NCBI GenBank assembly: GCA_029532415.1
Contig: JAQOTA010000059.1
Span: forward strand, 744,001 to 808,000
Source of the DNA: Marasmius tenuissimus
Lineage: Eukaryota; Basidiomycota; Agaricomycetes; Agaricales; Marasmiaceae
DNA length: 64,000 nt
Direction of reading: 5' to 3'
The notes below the pieces were generated by a model. The model worked only from the letters and a program-made list of their open reading frames with translations, was not told where the DNA came from and made no database searches. Shown here piece by piece: positions 24,000-35,989 of this stretch (its first letter is position 1; each line of letters opens with the position of its first letter). The translations under genes were made by a program, and so were the position numbers.

Positions 24000-25250
24000 C
24001 AACAGCACGAGATACGAGTTATCCTGTAGTGTACATCTGCCCAAGTTTCAAAATGTCAAGATTCTCGATTGCCATACTTTCGACCCTGAGCATGAGTTCC
24101 AGAAGCACTGGAAAATGAACATCTTGTAGAGCAGAGATTAGATTCCTAACCTAAGAAGCTACACGACCGTTAATCAGTATGTTCCAAAGACTCGAACCAG
24201 AAAGATCCGCGGTCCTAACTCACGTCTAGCTTCACGAATCATTTAACAAGTTCTATCACAAATCCATCGCACCCCCATCAACTCGGGAGGTGGGTGAACC
24301 ATTTACTTTTCTTTGCGGGCTTACTCTCACATCTCACATCTCACGTCTCACGTCTGGATAATATATCGATCTCGGTTCGGAGTTCACCCAGAAGTCAGGC
24401 AGTTAATCTGGGCTCTCCGACGATGTCAACAGAACCAAACCAGGGAGCTGGCACTGGGCCGCAACGTTCAGCGTGTTTCAGGGTTTCAATATTTTTCGAA
24501 GTTGTGGGAATAGTTTACGGCAAATACCGAAGTGATCAGGCATCAAGCGAACCAACTAAAGCACGAAGTCTCCTCAATCTGGGCTTGGCGAGTTCACTCA
24601 GAGTTGCTTCATACAGATAGATCGAGTTACATGATGGAAGGAGGGTGCCCTCACTGCATTGCACTGAGTGCAAATACAGTGAGTCCTTGGGATTTCGAGC
24701 GAGAACTCTTCAAAATCGCGTCCGAGAGAATCAAGGACTTGGATAATAACCGAGCTCGTTTTGCTATCCTAATCGGCTTGTACTCACCTTCTGAAGATTC
24801 TAGATGAGTAATACCTGGTATGGACTACTCTGTCCGACGCAGGAAGCGAGGAAACCCGCTTCCGAGAAGAAATTTTAGCGTCCTCCGAGAAGTACACCCT
24901 TTATCCTCGTGATTTCGCCATCCAACTCTAAGGTAATGTCTGTGCAAGGATTTTACTCGTAAACGTCAGACTCCTAACTCTGTTGCATCAATGAACGTCA
25001 TGCTCGAACAATTGGGGAAGAAGATGCCACCAAGTAATATCAAATGGCCAGCAAAAGATTTCTCCACGGTGGCGCTGACAATCCGGTCGAATCAGAAGTA
25101 TGGAAGCTGGTAGCACGGTGATCCCATTACTATTGGACTGCAGCAGCTATTCGCTTTCGTCCATTTCGGAGTATTCTCATGCCTAATGAACTTCCGAGAC
25201 TGCTTTCCTCGCTTTCTTAGATGCTAATGACGCTGCTGGCGAGTGGAAAT
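24000..25250. other. Spacer between inhibitor copies 3 and 4
   Basis: No gene is supported. A segment at about 24490-24600 is related to 22560-22680 in the previous unit. An open frame of 91 codons at 24532-24807 lacks motifs and is not kept between units. Confidence 0.4.
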
Positions 25251-25276
25251 CTGATGTCCGGACCCTCTGTATACCG

Positions 25277-25285
25277 TATATAAAG
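25277..25285 (+). promoter_or_regulatory. TATA box of inhibitor copy 4
   Basis: TATATAAAG follows CGGACCCTCTGTATACCG and lies 76 bases before the ATG. It is the same block as in copies 1 and 3, with a few substitutions. Confidence 0.65.
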
Positions 25286-25352
25286 GGCTGCAGTTAGCCG
25301 TGTACTTCCAACACAACCTCTTCAAGTATTCTACTCAAGCTCTCTTCGCACC

Positions 25353-25951
25353 ATGCCTCTCTCAAACGATCGCTACATTATCCGAAGTGGGGACGGTTCC
25401 AACAGACCCATCGGTGTCTCTAAAAATAAGGTCGTCGTACTCGCCGAGGACGATTTAGCCCCTCAAGTGAGTGCTACGCAGTCTCAACAACATCCGTCGC
25501 GAGTGGCTGACTGTTATGGTCGTTGCACATACCAGTGGATCTTCGAGACCAAGGGGAGCCGCTATTATATCAAAACACCTGACGGACAAGCGATCGTTTA
25601 CAAAGACAACAAGCTCTGGATCTCCGACGACGAAGGCGAGAAATGGCACTTCGAGTCAGCCTTTCATCACGGAAGAAACATTTATGTGTACGTCTGCGGG
25701 CTTCAATGACCCTTTACCCCCGATTCTCATGGTTTATACAGCATTCAGGCCGAGGACAAGAATCACGGCTGGTACAATCCGCTTCCGGAGGACGGCAATC
25801 AGGTGAGATAATATGTGTAGAACACTTTGAAGGCTATCAGACCTGAATATTATCTCCTCAGTTGAATTCCCGCCCTTTGATTATTGGCCCGAGCTTCCCC
25901 CCTTTCTTCCCGCCTATCGAGCGCTTCATCATCGAGCGTGTACAGGAGTAG
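25353..25951 (+). CDS. I66-family serine protease inhibitor, copy 4
   Basis: Four exons (25353-25466, 25536-25687, 25742-25802 and 25862-25951) encode 138 residues. This is the most diverged intact copy: exon 2 reads WIFETKGSRYYIKTPDGQ, exon 3 is one codon shorter (HGWYNPLPEDGNQ), and exon 4 keeps RPLIIGPSFPPFFPPIERF. All introns sit at the same positions and phases as in copies 1 and 3. Differences concentrate in exon 3 and in the first half of exon 2, which may change target specificity. That is inference from paralog comparison. Confidence 0.87.
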
Positions 25952-25959
25952 TTTGCCCA

Positions 25960-27050
25960 GTACTCCTGCTATCGATGCATATAAGAACGTGTTCCCAATA
26001 GCTCTAGATACGAGTCATTTTGCACCTGTAACCCAAAGTTCTGAGATGTTATAGTTTTCACTTCCACAAACTTCCGGCCTCGAACACGAGTTCCGTGAGT
26101 AGTCAACATGTGTAGCAGGGACCCTTTACCTACCCTGTGAAGCTACACAGCTACTGATGAGTAATGGTTTGGGGATGGTCTGAGAGATCCGCGCTTCCGC
26201 CTCACGGACGAGCCCATCGAGAATTCGTCGCAGTTTCAACTCATGAAACGGGTGACGATGCAAGTACGTTGAAAAATTTGTAGGTTCACGAAGAACTTGG
26301 GACTGGCCGAGCATTACGGCGCCCCTTAATCTTTAACTGAGCCAAGGCATTTCACTTGACATACTAAGTTACCATCATATCCCTATGAAATACACCGAGT
26401 CATTAGCAATGAATTATTGATGAAGAATTTGAAGGAAGTATCTAAGCAGGTTTCTCGAACATCGCGATTGTCGTCTTGGAAGGCGGTTAGTACGAACTAA
26501 CGTTCCTTGAAGTACTTACCGACGTGTGGCATAGTAAGAACCGTGAGAAGCCATCGACGGTTGTTTCCGGAGGCGTCAATGCCAGACTCTTGAACGACCT
26601 TGGAAGACCTTGGCCCGTTCTGGCGACTAACGCATCGAGATGTTAAGTTTCGAGACTCATGCCTGCGGGGCTCTTGTCCTAGTAGAATGATCAAGGTGGT
26701 GCACGACAGGGTAATATTGCTCCTCTAACAAAGGGTATCGCTTTTCAGGCGACACGAAGTTCCTCTTCGAAGATGAATTTGGCGAGACAGACGAGATGAC
26801 ACCTGGCATACAGTATGACGCTCTTGTACTCTGCTCTATTCGCCTTCGTTTCTTTCGGACTCCGTGAAATTGCGCAAGATTGGTGAGCTTCCTTGGCGTT
26901 TCTCTCGGAGTACGAGAATCTTCAATTTCGCTTCCCCGAGCAATGCCACCTGACTGCCACATTTTTGGGCTTAAACTCCATCTCTAGTATTTGTAGTAGC
27001 GATAGGTAAATTGTTCTGGAATCGATGACGCCGTGGGCATCGAAGCTTCC
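25960..27050. other. Spacer between inhibitor copies 4 and 5
   Basis: No supported gene. Short minus-strand open frames (for example 26657-26962) show no motif and overlap the spacer expected from the tandem unit. Confidence 0.4.
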
Positions 27051-27139
27051 GTATAAAAGGCCACCGGCCAGCTCAGCTTTCATCACAACCTCAAGTTACA
27101 ACTCGAGCCTTCTCTACTTCTTTTACTACTCATTTTATC

Positions 27140-28113
27140 ATGGTTGTCACAAAACGGCCGTTACACCATCCTGAATGGTAATGAAGGCAATAGGCCGATC
27201 GGTCTGGAGAAACACCCGACTACCAGTGGTCTCCAAATTGGCCGTGCGACCTAAAGAATCCAAAGCCCCCGTGGTGAGTTTGTTCCACAACAACCACAAT
27301 ATTTTCAGAGCTCGGACGACGAGCAGATCTCCCACCCCAGTGGATCATCGAGAATGCCGGTGGGGAATCGGCGTTCATTGTGAAGACACCCGACAGTAAC
27401 GCAATCGGCCAAGAAGATAGTAGCCGCGTTTGTGCTGGCGGCGAGCAAACTAGATTGTTCTTGGAAGCGGTATTCTACCGCGGAAAGAGCATATACATGT
27501 ACGTTGGCGGACTTTGTAGGCTCTCCGACCTGCTCAAATATTGCATTGGACTAACTCTGTTATGTGCAGCGTTCAATCTCTCGCCGAAAGACTTGAGGGT
27601 TGGGTCACCCCTTTCGAGGAGGAGTCGAGCACGCAGTGACATCAGGAAGACGGGTAATTTTCCGGCAGCCGGTTCCGGCCTTTTTCGACCCTTAAGCCAT
27701 ATTTGCAGGCTGAACGGCTGGACAGCTGCAAAATGTGACTCAAATATCTCACTCAAAGGACATGATTTTATCGGTATGAGGGAATTAATACTATCAGCAA
27801 TGTTGATCCGACATAAGGATTACGGTGAGCTCACATTATTCTAGGGAAAGCCAGCTGTATGTTCGGGTCTTTACACGGGAAATCCAGCCTGCGGAAAAAC
27901 CGACATAGCCGGTCTGGACCCGGCCGTTCAGCCTGTACAGGCCAAGAACGGCCAAGAACGGTTTTTTGTGATCTTCCCGATGGAGAGGAACTTTCCGAAG
28001 TAAGGCTAAGTTCAGCGGTACTAAAATGTGTTCTTCCAGTTGCTTTACCGCCCTCTGGTCATCGGTCGAAGGTTGCCCTGTTCTATCCTCCCAACGAGCG
28101 CTTCGTCATTTAA
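27140..28113 (+). pseudogene. I66 inhibitor relic, copy 5, rearranged
   Basis: A TATAAAAG (27052-27059) and an ATG at 27140 are present. Directly after the start, the frame must shift by one base to reach the family sequence (NGRYTILNGNEGNRPIGLEK). Exon 2 is intact (from about 27341, WIIENAGGESAFIVKTPD). The first exon-3 match (VQSLAERLEGWVTPFEEE) lacks a normal donor. The last exon has the RPLVIG motif and the YPPNERF end, but these lie in different frames. The interval before the last exon is about 400 bp rather than about 60 and contains further exon-3-like fragments, near 27705-27740 and 27930-28000. It is best read as a decayed, rearranged copy. Confidence 0.68.
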
Positions 28114-28196
28114 CCAGCTTCGAACTATTGAGGATGAGAACGAGGCTGTATCGATATCAATCGAAGCGATACTATTCAGTTTGTACATGTAGGTGC

Positions 28197-28308
28197 CACC
28201 TTAGGCACCACTTGTGATAGGTGCCGAAGGCCTAATTGGGGGGGTTCCTTGTACGTGAGAAAGGGGCCTAAGAGGCCCCCGAACAATCGAGCTAATCGAT
28301 GCCGTCAC
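28197..28308 (+). repeat. Diverged solitary KDZ terminal repeat
   Basis: About 112 bases, starting CACCTTAGGCACCACTTGTG, match the terminal inverted repeat of the complete KDZ element 1.2 kb downstream. The similarity continues inward (GATGCCGTCACGTCTCTG, then CTCACCACCACCGTCGACA). It resembles the transposase-side (right) end more than the left end. No partner end was found, so this is probably a remnant of an older, related element. Confidence 0.65.
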
Positions 28309-29434
28309 GTCTCTGTTGCTGCTCACCACCACCGTCGACATGCTCGATACCCAGGCCACAGCAAAGATCAGTCGACCTTTGTCGGATCTATGCACTACGA
28401 CTAACAGATAACAAAACACCCCCTTCTTAATTCTCCTCGCTCACGACGACACAAATAAAGGTATATTATTCGATCGCACGATCCGTCCGTCGTATATCCA
28501 CACCAGCCTCGATGCCCTCGACTCTCGTCGAGAATACGTCGGTGTCTCCGAAAAACTTTGGGATCTCATCGAGATGTAGATTCGAGTCCATGACACCTTC
28601 GTGTCCCATCGGTAACCCTTCCCGTTCGACAATATCCGACAATTCCGCCCCCCCGCCTCCATCAATGTTTCCCTCGAAATCCCTGAAAAATTACAATTCC
28701 CTCCACTCATCGACGCCCGGGCCCTGTAGCCGGTCCGCTGCTCATTGAAGGTCGCTCAAAGTGACGATGGCGTCTATACTAGCGTATGAGACTCAATAGC
28801 AACATTTTGAAGCAAACGACAAAAGCTTTGGCTAGATCAGCCCATAGGCTTTCTCGAGTGAGTCGGTACTGGCCACATATTTTGACCTTGCCACCGTACT
28901 TCTGATCCGCCTTGACCTAGGATGTGCGGTACGATATAGTGTCATTGGCATCCTCTAAGTCTATCTTAAGACGAGCCTCTGTAAGTCATCTAAGCTTTAT
29001 TCTTTCATTCGGCCTGCTCATGAGAAACCGTCGACAGTCGACTTGTGTATCCGGGTTGACGTGCGGTTGCCGTATGTATAGCCATGTAGACAGTTAATAG
29101 TTGTAGCATGATTCGACTAGAATAGATTGAACACCATACCTTTTGTGCCTGTTTGGGAAGCCGATACGTTGAGACGCTGCTGGAAGCATGGAGGGATATG
29201 TTTGATGGCCCGGATATCCGGGGTCCGAATAGCCGGAAACCTCCTTCGACAACATGGATTTGATTCTATACCTTCAACATAGACACATATCCATCCTCAA
29301 TATTGTATACATGACCCAGCATATGTACTTGAGGGTCAGCCGGCTCGCCGGCGGGTCCGAATTCGATGGACCTTCGGACGGTAGCAGGCTTGTGTAAGTA
29401 AAAAGCAATGCAGCAATAAATCCCCCGTTAGCCG
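28309..29434. other. No gene seen; probable transposon debris
   Basis: Only short frames without motifs occur between the solitary terminal repeat and the complete KDZ element. The first part continues the similarity to the KDZ right end for about 60 bases and then loses it. Confidence 0.4.
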
Positions 29435-29442
29435 GACTATGG
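29435..29442 (+). repeat. Target-site duplication, left copy (KDZ element)
   Basis: GACTATGG immediately precedes the left terminal repeat. The same 8 bases follow the right end at 41914-41921. Eight-base duplications are characteristic of KDZ elements. Confidence 0.85.
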
Positions 29443-29555
29443 CACCTTAGGCAGCACTTGTGACAAGCGCCGAAGCCCTAATTGGGCTGCTTCTTTGTAC
29501 GTGAGAAATGGGCCTAGGAGGCCTCCCCTCGGACCGATACGTGCGATGCTGTCAC
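29443..29555 (+). repeat. Left terminal inverted repeat of the KDZ element
   Basis: 113 bases pair with 41801-41913 in inverted orientation, with about five mismatches. The outermost bases are CACCTTAGGC. Confidence 0.85.
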
Positions 29556-30421
29556 CTCCCTCTCCTCTCTCCCCTCCCAACGACGCGACCGAGCACCTTC
29601 GAGGATGTGTTGGGTACCACTGGTACCTTCGGCTTGCTACCGTACGCTTCTGTGGATGGTAGTCGAGACTAGACGAAGTCTTCCCGCTTATGAGTTCCCC
29701 ATCGGCGACCCATTTTGCTCATCGCGATCTTACTGTTTTTACCACCGCCGTCGGTGCGTCGGGGTATTCGACCATCTTTGAGGACGGGCCAGCGGCTTCG
29801 GAATGCTATCATTAGCCCTGTAGATGATAGCCCAGATCACTCTGGGCTCCTCTGCATACTGGAATCTCATCGGCGTGCCTTCCCATCCACCATATATATC
29901 CCCAGCTATGCCTCTCACCGACGGTCGGGTGCCTTCGATGATGGATGGTGGTGGTACTAAACCCTCGGGGGATTACCGGTACCTGGTATAGATACACTCC
30001 ACCCTCGCATTCTCTCTGTACTTCGATAGATTCATCTCTTGATGAATATATACTTTCTGAGAGTGTTAACCAAGGATATGACTTTCGTGGTGTGTTGCAT
30101 ATATGTCCAATCATCACAGAACAAGTAGAGTTGTCATTAGCTGTCAATTGTATATCTAAACTTTTTGTCCAATACTTGTACAAGCAACGACAGCAATAGA
30201 TTTTTATGAAGGCATTCTACTACAACAGACAAGACAATATAGAATTCGGCTACAAGAAATTACAGTACCAAGTCCGAGCGATGAGTTCTCGAGATGAATG
30301 TCATGACAAGAAATACAATGACAACAAGAAATACACATGAGGTAAGTAAAGAGCTACACTACACATTAGGGAACGAGTCGCCTCAAGAACGAACGGGAGA
30401 AATGGACCACAGGTAGGCCGA
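29556..30421. other. Subterminal non-coding part of the KDZ element
   Basis: No gene is supported between the left terminal repeat and the 3' end of the proline-rich gene. The short open frames here lack motifs. It probably serves as subterminal and 3' flanking sequence. Confidence 0.4.
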
Positions 30422-33400
30422 CTATTGTTGTTGCCCAGAGCTCCCTGCCGATGGGTGCGGTTGAGCGTTGAAAGAGTTGTACAACTCTTGCATTTTGGCC
30501 TGCTGTTCCAGGGTCATCGAACCCCAGGGAGGCAGCATCGGTGACATCCCCAAATACGGGCCCTGCATAGAAGGGTTCACGTTCGCAGCTGGGGGGAGTG
30601 CCGAAGGGTTCGGAGGATGAACGTGAGATTGGGGGTGAGGATAGGGCTGCTGCGGTGGGTATGCGGGATATTGCCAATATGAAGGATGAGGTGGGGGATG
30701 AGGGAACGGGGCTTGGTGAGGTTGGGGGTGTGGCGGCGGATTAACGATGGCAGGGCCAGGAGGATAGTGGTCGGCCGGCGTAGGAACCCTCGAAGGCAGC
30801 TGGGGAGCCTGTGGAGGGGGTTGAGGCATCGACGGGGCTGTGGGAGTTGGCGCGAACCCTGAGGGTGGTATCGGGGAGACGCTCGGTCTCATCTTCTTTG
30901 CTGATGCCGCATCGTCGGCCGTATGTGCTGGACGCTTCATCGAGAGGTTCAGTGGCTTGAAGTCACCATCTCTCAACACTTCCATCGTGAGTGTTGGAGG
31001 GGGTGTTGGCTTCGTTGCCATTGTTCCGGTCTGACGACTGGGCCCATAGCCAGACGATGGCTTGTTGGCGGCTATGTTGCGGGTGGTCAGCGGGTGGTCG
31101 CAGGGTTGCAGGACCTTAACTGAACATACCTTTAGGCTGCTCTAACGGGGTCACAGCAACACCCGCTGTGTTCGCAAGCCTCGATGATTGGGTACGGGTG
31201 CGTCCGCCCGCCTTCACCTTGGCTGTTTTACTGGTGGTCCCTAAATAAACAAGTCATTGAGCTTCTGCTGGACTAAGGGCAAGGCAGAGGGTCGAAAATA
31301 ACGCACCAGAGGCCATCTCGTCGCTGTCGTCGACTGTCTCCTGAGAGCAGACCTTGCTTCGAGAAGCTGTGGGGTCATTAGTTCAAGTCAGAATATATGA
31401 AAGGCCGAAGACAACAATACCTTTGGCCTTCCTCCCCGATGGCTCTCCCTTGACCTTCTTCGCTCGAGGCGTTGGTGAATCGTCCTCGGTCTCAGAGACC
31501 TCAGACTCGAGTTCGTCGAAATCTTCCCCGTCATCCGTCGTGTCCTTCCTCTTGCGCGCTGCAGGGCGAGCTCTGCGAGGGGTTGAAGGCGTAGACGCCG
31601 GGGTGATGTCAACGTCCATATCCTCAGTCTTGAAATGGACCTTCTGCTTGGGTCCGGGCTTGGGTCCAATGATCTTCTGCAGAATTGCCTCGAGACCATC
31701 GAAGCTGGAAATGAAGACCTCAGCCTTATTTCCATTGCTGTCGGGAGCGGTGACGAGGAGGGGGGCACGGTTTTGTGCGAGGTCTACCACAGGTGGTAAG
31801 TGTCTACGTTGGGTAGGAAGAGAGGGAAACCCACCTAAACAGTCAACCCTCGAAAACTCGAGACGAGCCTCCGAGCCCTTGGGTTCATTGCATGCTCGGA
31901 TGATAAGGTCCTGATCATCCTTTGACATGCTCTTGATTCCTCGCGAGCGCTCGCTTGGTGGTAGTTTGAGGAGGGACCAAGGGTACTTTGCGCTGGGGGG
32001 GTATCCGGTTATCTGAACACCGTCGGTAAGGCATTGCTCGGCGATAGTCGCCCAATAGAGCGTGTTGCCCTTTTTGCTGAAGGAGCCGATGCCTTCCGCT
32101 ATAAGTCATATTCTCAGATACAGAAAAAAGACTGGCGAAAGGCGCAACTTACCGACACGAGCCTTGACGATCGCAAGGATATCCACCTTCTCCGCCTTCT
32201 CCTTGGACTTGGCGACTGAGGGGGTTTCCTTCACCACCTTGGTCGAATCGGCACCTAACGCGACTCCTTTGGTGGGAGAACTTTCGTCCTCGGCATCTTC
32301 TATGCCATGTCCTGAGATGGTAAGGCCTCTATCGCGGGCGAATGCAGCGAGTTGGTTGTTTGTGTAGGTCACTGCAACGCCAGTGCTGTAGATGCTTGTC
32401 GTCAGTTGGTGTTTGCACTGGAGGACGTGAAGACTGACCCGACATACGCCCTGAACAACATGATCAGGGCTCTCGGTCCAAACAGGAAACCGGCCTCCGT
32501 AAACTAAAGAAAGAAAGAGAGGGGTTAGAGGCGAAGTTCAGATGTTGGTGATGATCGACTTACTCCCTTACTCTCGCCCTCTTCGCAGATGAACGAGAGC
32601 TCCTGGTCGGTGCCGATGATGCCGCCTATCATCAGCGTGAACGAGTATATCGAATGCTTGTTGCGCATTGTTTTGGACTACAAAATAATGGTAAGTCCTG
32701 GTTAGCAGAAGTCTGTAGCATCCCTACTTACCATGTTCTTGACCTGGCGAACTGCCGTGTTGAACGTCCGCTTCCTCGAGCCCTTGGTCTGACTTATCTC
32801 AACTTCATGGTCATCGTGCCATAATGTCAGGATTTTCTTCGCACGTTCTTCACCGTGCTCTGCCATGAAGCTAGCGTAGGCTGTTTGAATCTGCAGTGGA
32901 GAGGCACCACCATATCCTGATAAAACATTTTCGGTCAGACGTGTGATAGAGCTGATTACGGCGCTGATAGTGCTTACCTGGATATCTGCACGACGTATCG
33001 GCGACTCGGGCTACTATCTCCGCCTCGAAATTGTCATCGTCGAGGGCGAATGGCTGGAACTTGTTCCAGGTATTCAACTCGCGCTGACCTTTACAAGTCT
33101 TGTTGATGAAGTCATAGATGTACATGGTCGTCAAGCCCGTGGCCTTGGAGGCAGCCAGCACTCGCTCGTCAAACTCGTCGCGTAATTTCTCGAGGACTCC
33201 GATGCTGGCTTGCGAGGGTCTTCCACCGCCGGTTGCTCGTGGTTGATCGGCCCCCACAGTTTCAGTTTGCGAACTAGGAGGTTGGATAGGGGACGTGGCA
33301 TCAAGAGGAAGAGTGGGTGAGTTGGCGACAGGTTCCGAAGGATGGTGGGGCGCCGTTGGAACCAGTACGGTCTCCGCGGTCGAGGAGACAATAGGGCGAG

Positions 33401-34152
33401 ACGTTGCTGAAGCTGCTGGTGCGGTCTTCGTAGTGGAGACAGCAGTGGAGACGGCAGCTGAACCGGCGAGGGGTTCTGGTAGTGAATCACCGACGGGGTG
33501 ATTCAATGCTGGTGAGGCATCAGAAAACACAGGAGAAGCTATGGAAGAAGTGGGTGGTCCAAGCTGGCCTGGGGGAGGGTGTTGTGCTTGTACAGGCACA
33601 ACCGGCTGCATCGTTGGCTGCATCGCTGGTAGATATTGAGGGCCGGATTGATAGCTGGGGTATGCATATTGATAGTAGCCGCTAGCGTAGGGGTTCGTAC
33701 CAGCGTAAGCATGTGTGCCGGTGAAAGTACTCGTAGATGGAGCACTTTGGAATGGACCCGGAGAGTCATTCCGTTCGACAGGAGCCGGAGAGACAGAGTG
33801 CGTGTGGGTGTGAGTGGGAGCCGCAACGGCGAGCTGCTGCTCTGCCCTCTTTTCTGCGACACGCCTTATCGATGGACTGGCCTTGTTGGTTGGTTGGAAC
33901 ACACGTTTGGATTGAGGTGAATTGAGAGGTGTCGAAGTACCGCTGATGGACGCCGATACCTGTGCTGGAGTTTGACATTGTTCTTGCTGACGAGCCTCCT
34001 CAGCCTCGATTCGGTTTGCAGCCTCGACGTCCGCCTCTGTGAAGTCGGGGAGAGAGTACGAAGGAGAAAGACGACGATTTGCCGCCTAGGCAATCGAGGG
34101 TAAGGGTAAGCTACGCGTCGTTGATCTAAGTGGGGTTCGAAAGACTTACCAT
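30422..34152 (-). CDS. Long KDZ-cargo protein, proline-rich, unknown function
   Basis: Many exons join in frame. The first appears to be only the ATG (34150-34152), followed by a 64 bp intron and then AANRRLSPSYSLPDF. The order is: a Ser/Pro/Thr/Gln-rich region with a Tyr-rich patch (33.9-33.3 kb); a folded-looking block from ASIGVLEKLRDEFDERVL through TMYIYDFINKTCKG and LNTWNKFQPF (33.2-33.0 kb), continuing across an intron into YASFMAEHGEERAKKIL; two further helical exons (32.8-32.1 kb); a block with YWATIAEQCLTDG (about 32.0 kb); an acidic/basic region with probable nuclear signals (RRARPAARKRKDT, 31.5 kb); and a Pro/Gln/His-rich C-terminus ending at 30422. The composition suggests a nuclear protein of roughly 1,000 residues, perhaps an accessory factor for transposition. 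No named domain was recognised. Confidence 0.68.
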
Positions 34153-34821
34153 CTATTTTTTATTGTCGTAGAACGCGTAACGCAGGGCTTTGGTCGGGCC
34201 GCAAACTTGTGGAGATGGGAGAAGGGAGACAAGGAGTGAAAATTTTTTTATCGAAGAACGCGTCGCCTTAAAAAGGATGGACGGGCGGCTTGTTCGGTCG
34301 AGCGGAAGCAAATCATCGCCGTCGCCGTCGAAACTAATTCAAACGCTTCCGAAGACAGTATTGGAGGTGCAACGAGGCCATTGAAAGTGCTCGAAAGGGC
34401 ATTCCAAGGGATGTTCGGATGTTCGAAAGGGCTTCATCGAGGAAGGGGTGCCATCGCAACTCAGTCGTGTAGAGATCTTAGCCGAGACTCGAGAACTTGT
34501 AGGAGCAGGGGGACGAAGGTCTTCATCTTCTTTAGAGTTGCACTCAGAGACAAGTCGGTGGTGGTGGAAGAGATAAAAGGGCTATGTGTTGTTGAGCTGG
34601 CAATGTTTGTCAACATGTTTGTTGAAACAAACATACGCCGGGCCGCGATATCCATGGACTTGGCGCCGGCGCCTATATTTGCAAATATTAACGCCAGTGA
34701 TTGTGAGGGTGGTGAGCGATGGTTGAGTTGAATACTGAAAGCTTCTACGGGGTTCCTTTTGGTAGGTATTTCAACGTACAGTATATGGCGTTATGACAAA
34801 AGATAGGTACTACAAATAAGC
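34153..34821. other. Intergenic spacer inside the KDZ element
   Basis: Upstream region of the long cargo gene and downstream region of the small basic/helical gene. An open frame at 34381-34731 (plus) has no motif. Nothing further is supported. Confidence 0.4.
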
Positions 34822-35658
34822 CTATTCGTCTAGAGAACGAACGTATATGCGAGCATGGGCACGATTGACCCAGTGTTGAACCACCTGGTCCTGATATAAT
34901 AGCTTGTTCTGGATATGTCGAGTTTCCAGTAGATTATTTCCCTCCAAGACCGCACACTCCATGTCGTCGATGCACTGGATGAGGTACCGAATCCGTTTTG
35001 TCAACCGCCGACATTTGTTCCATTCTTTTCCGGCTCCGTATTCGTTCAAGATAGCGTTCCCTATCTTTGCGACAGCATTGGTCATACTGCTGAAGAGCTT
35101 GAACGGCAGCTCGATCGGGGATTTCTCGGTGTGATTATCGCATGTATGCCAAGCCTGATATTCATGGTACAATCGCTCGAAGTACGAATGAGTTGCAGAC
35201 TGCCGAAGCTCTTCATTGATGCTTTGTTCAAGGTTCCGAAGTCGTTCCAGGGATCTCCTAAATCGAAGGTATGAGTCTGAGTCCTGACCTGATGTGATAT
35301 AAGACAGTATGCTGGCGTACGTTTGATGTTCTTCAGATGCCTTAGCCTCCCACAAAGCCGTCTTCTCCTCCTCATTCTCGTCTTTCCGTGCTTTTGATTG
35401 TAGGGACCTGATAGGATTGAATAGGTCATTATCTGAGATAGTATTGTGGGTAGATAGACGCACTTATCATGGCCATATTTTACGCGCTTCTTCGATAAGA
35501 TTGTTTCACGGTTACTACACAAGGATTGTTCAGTAGTTAACAGTAATCAAGAATACATGGTTGTGCGAAGCTACTCACCGAGCGTAATATGACTTGTGTT
35601 TGTTACGAGCCGCTTGCTCCTGCTCTGCCTTGGTTTTGTGTTGTCGCCGGGCAGGCAT
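34822..35658 (-). CDS. Small KDZ-cargo protein with basic N-terminus and helical body
   Basis: Three exons (35579-35658, 35464-35514 and 34822-35407) join cleanly with 64 and 56 bp introns to give 238 residues. The N-terminus is strongly basic and helical (MPARRQHKTKAEQEQAARNK, then SYYARNRETILSKKRVK), resembling the basic, DNA-contacting half of a bZIP-like helix. The body is helical, with charged heptad-like stretches and a C-terminal Tyr/Leu/His-rich region. This may be a small DNA- or transposase-binding factor, inferred from charge pattern and location only. Similar short basic N-termini recur in unnamed proteins of mushroom transposons. Confidence 0.68.
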
Positions 35659-35989
35659 AGCGACAGAAGGTGGTCAACTTGACGCGGCTTCCTATTAAAC
35701 ACTCAGCAACCCGTCTGGGAGAGAGTGGTTGTTACGACCACTTCAATAAATCTAGTTTTTTTCTGAGAAACGCAGAAGTATGTTCCGATGGTCCTGAACA
35801 TCTTCAACCTACTAATTATGACGATGGGCCCACAAGAAAAAATAAAAGCTCTGTGCCGAAGATACCGAGCTGTACTTCGGCAACTTCCGCCGAGTACTGC
35901 ACAAGTCAGGATTTAGGCTTTGAACTCTATTTTTCGTATCAACGCTACCGGATACACCCACACAAAGGCCTTGTGCGAATCAAATCTGT

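Larger units (their letters stand above)
19400..28113 (+). repeat. Tandem array of about 2 kb units, each with an I66 inhibitor gene or relic
   Basis: Five units have inhibitor starts near 19502, 21235, 23356, 25353 and 27140, so spacing is about 1.7-2.1 kb. Each intact unit has the same promoter block (CGGACCCTCTG then TATATAAAG), the same four-exon layout and a similar 3' end. Intergenic segments are also related, for example 22560-22680 with 24490-24600. Copies 1, 3 and 4 look intact; copies 2 and 5 are broken. Confidence 0.75.
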
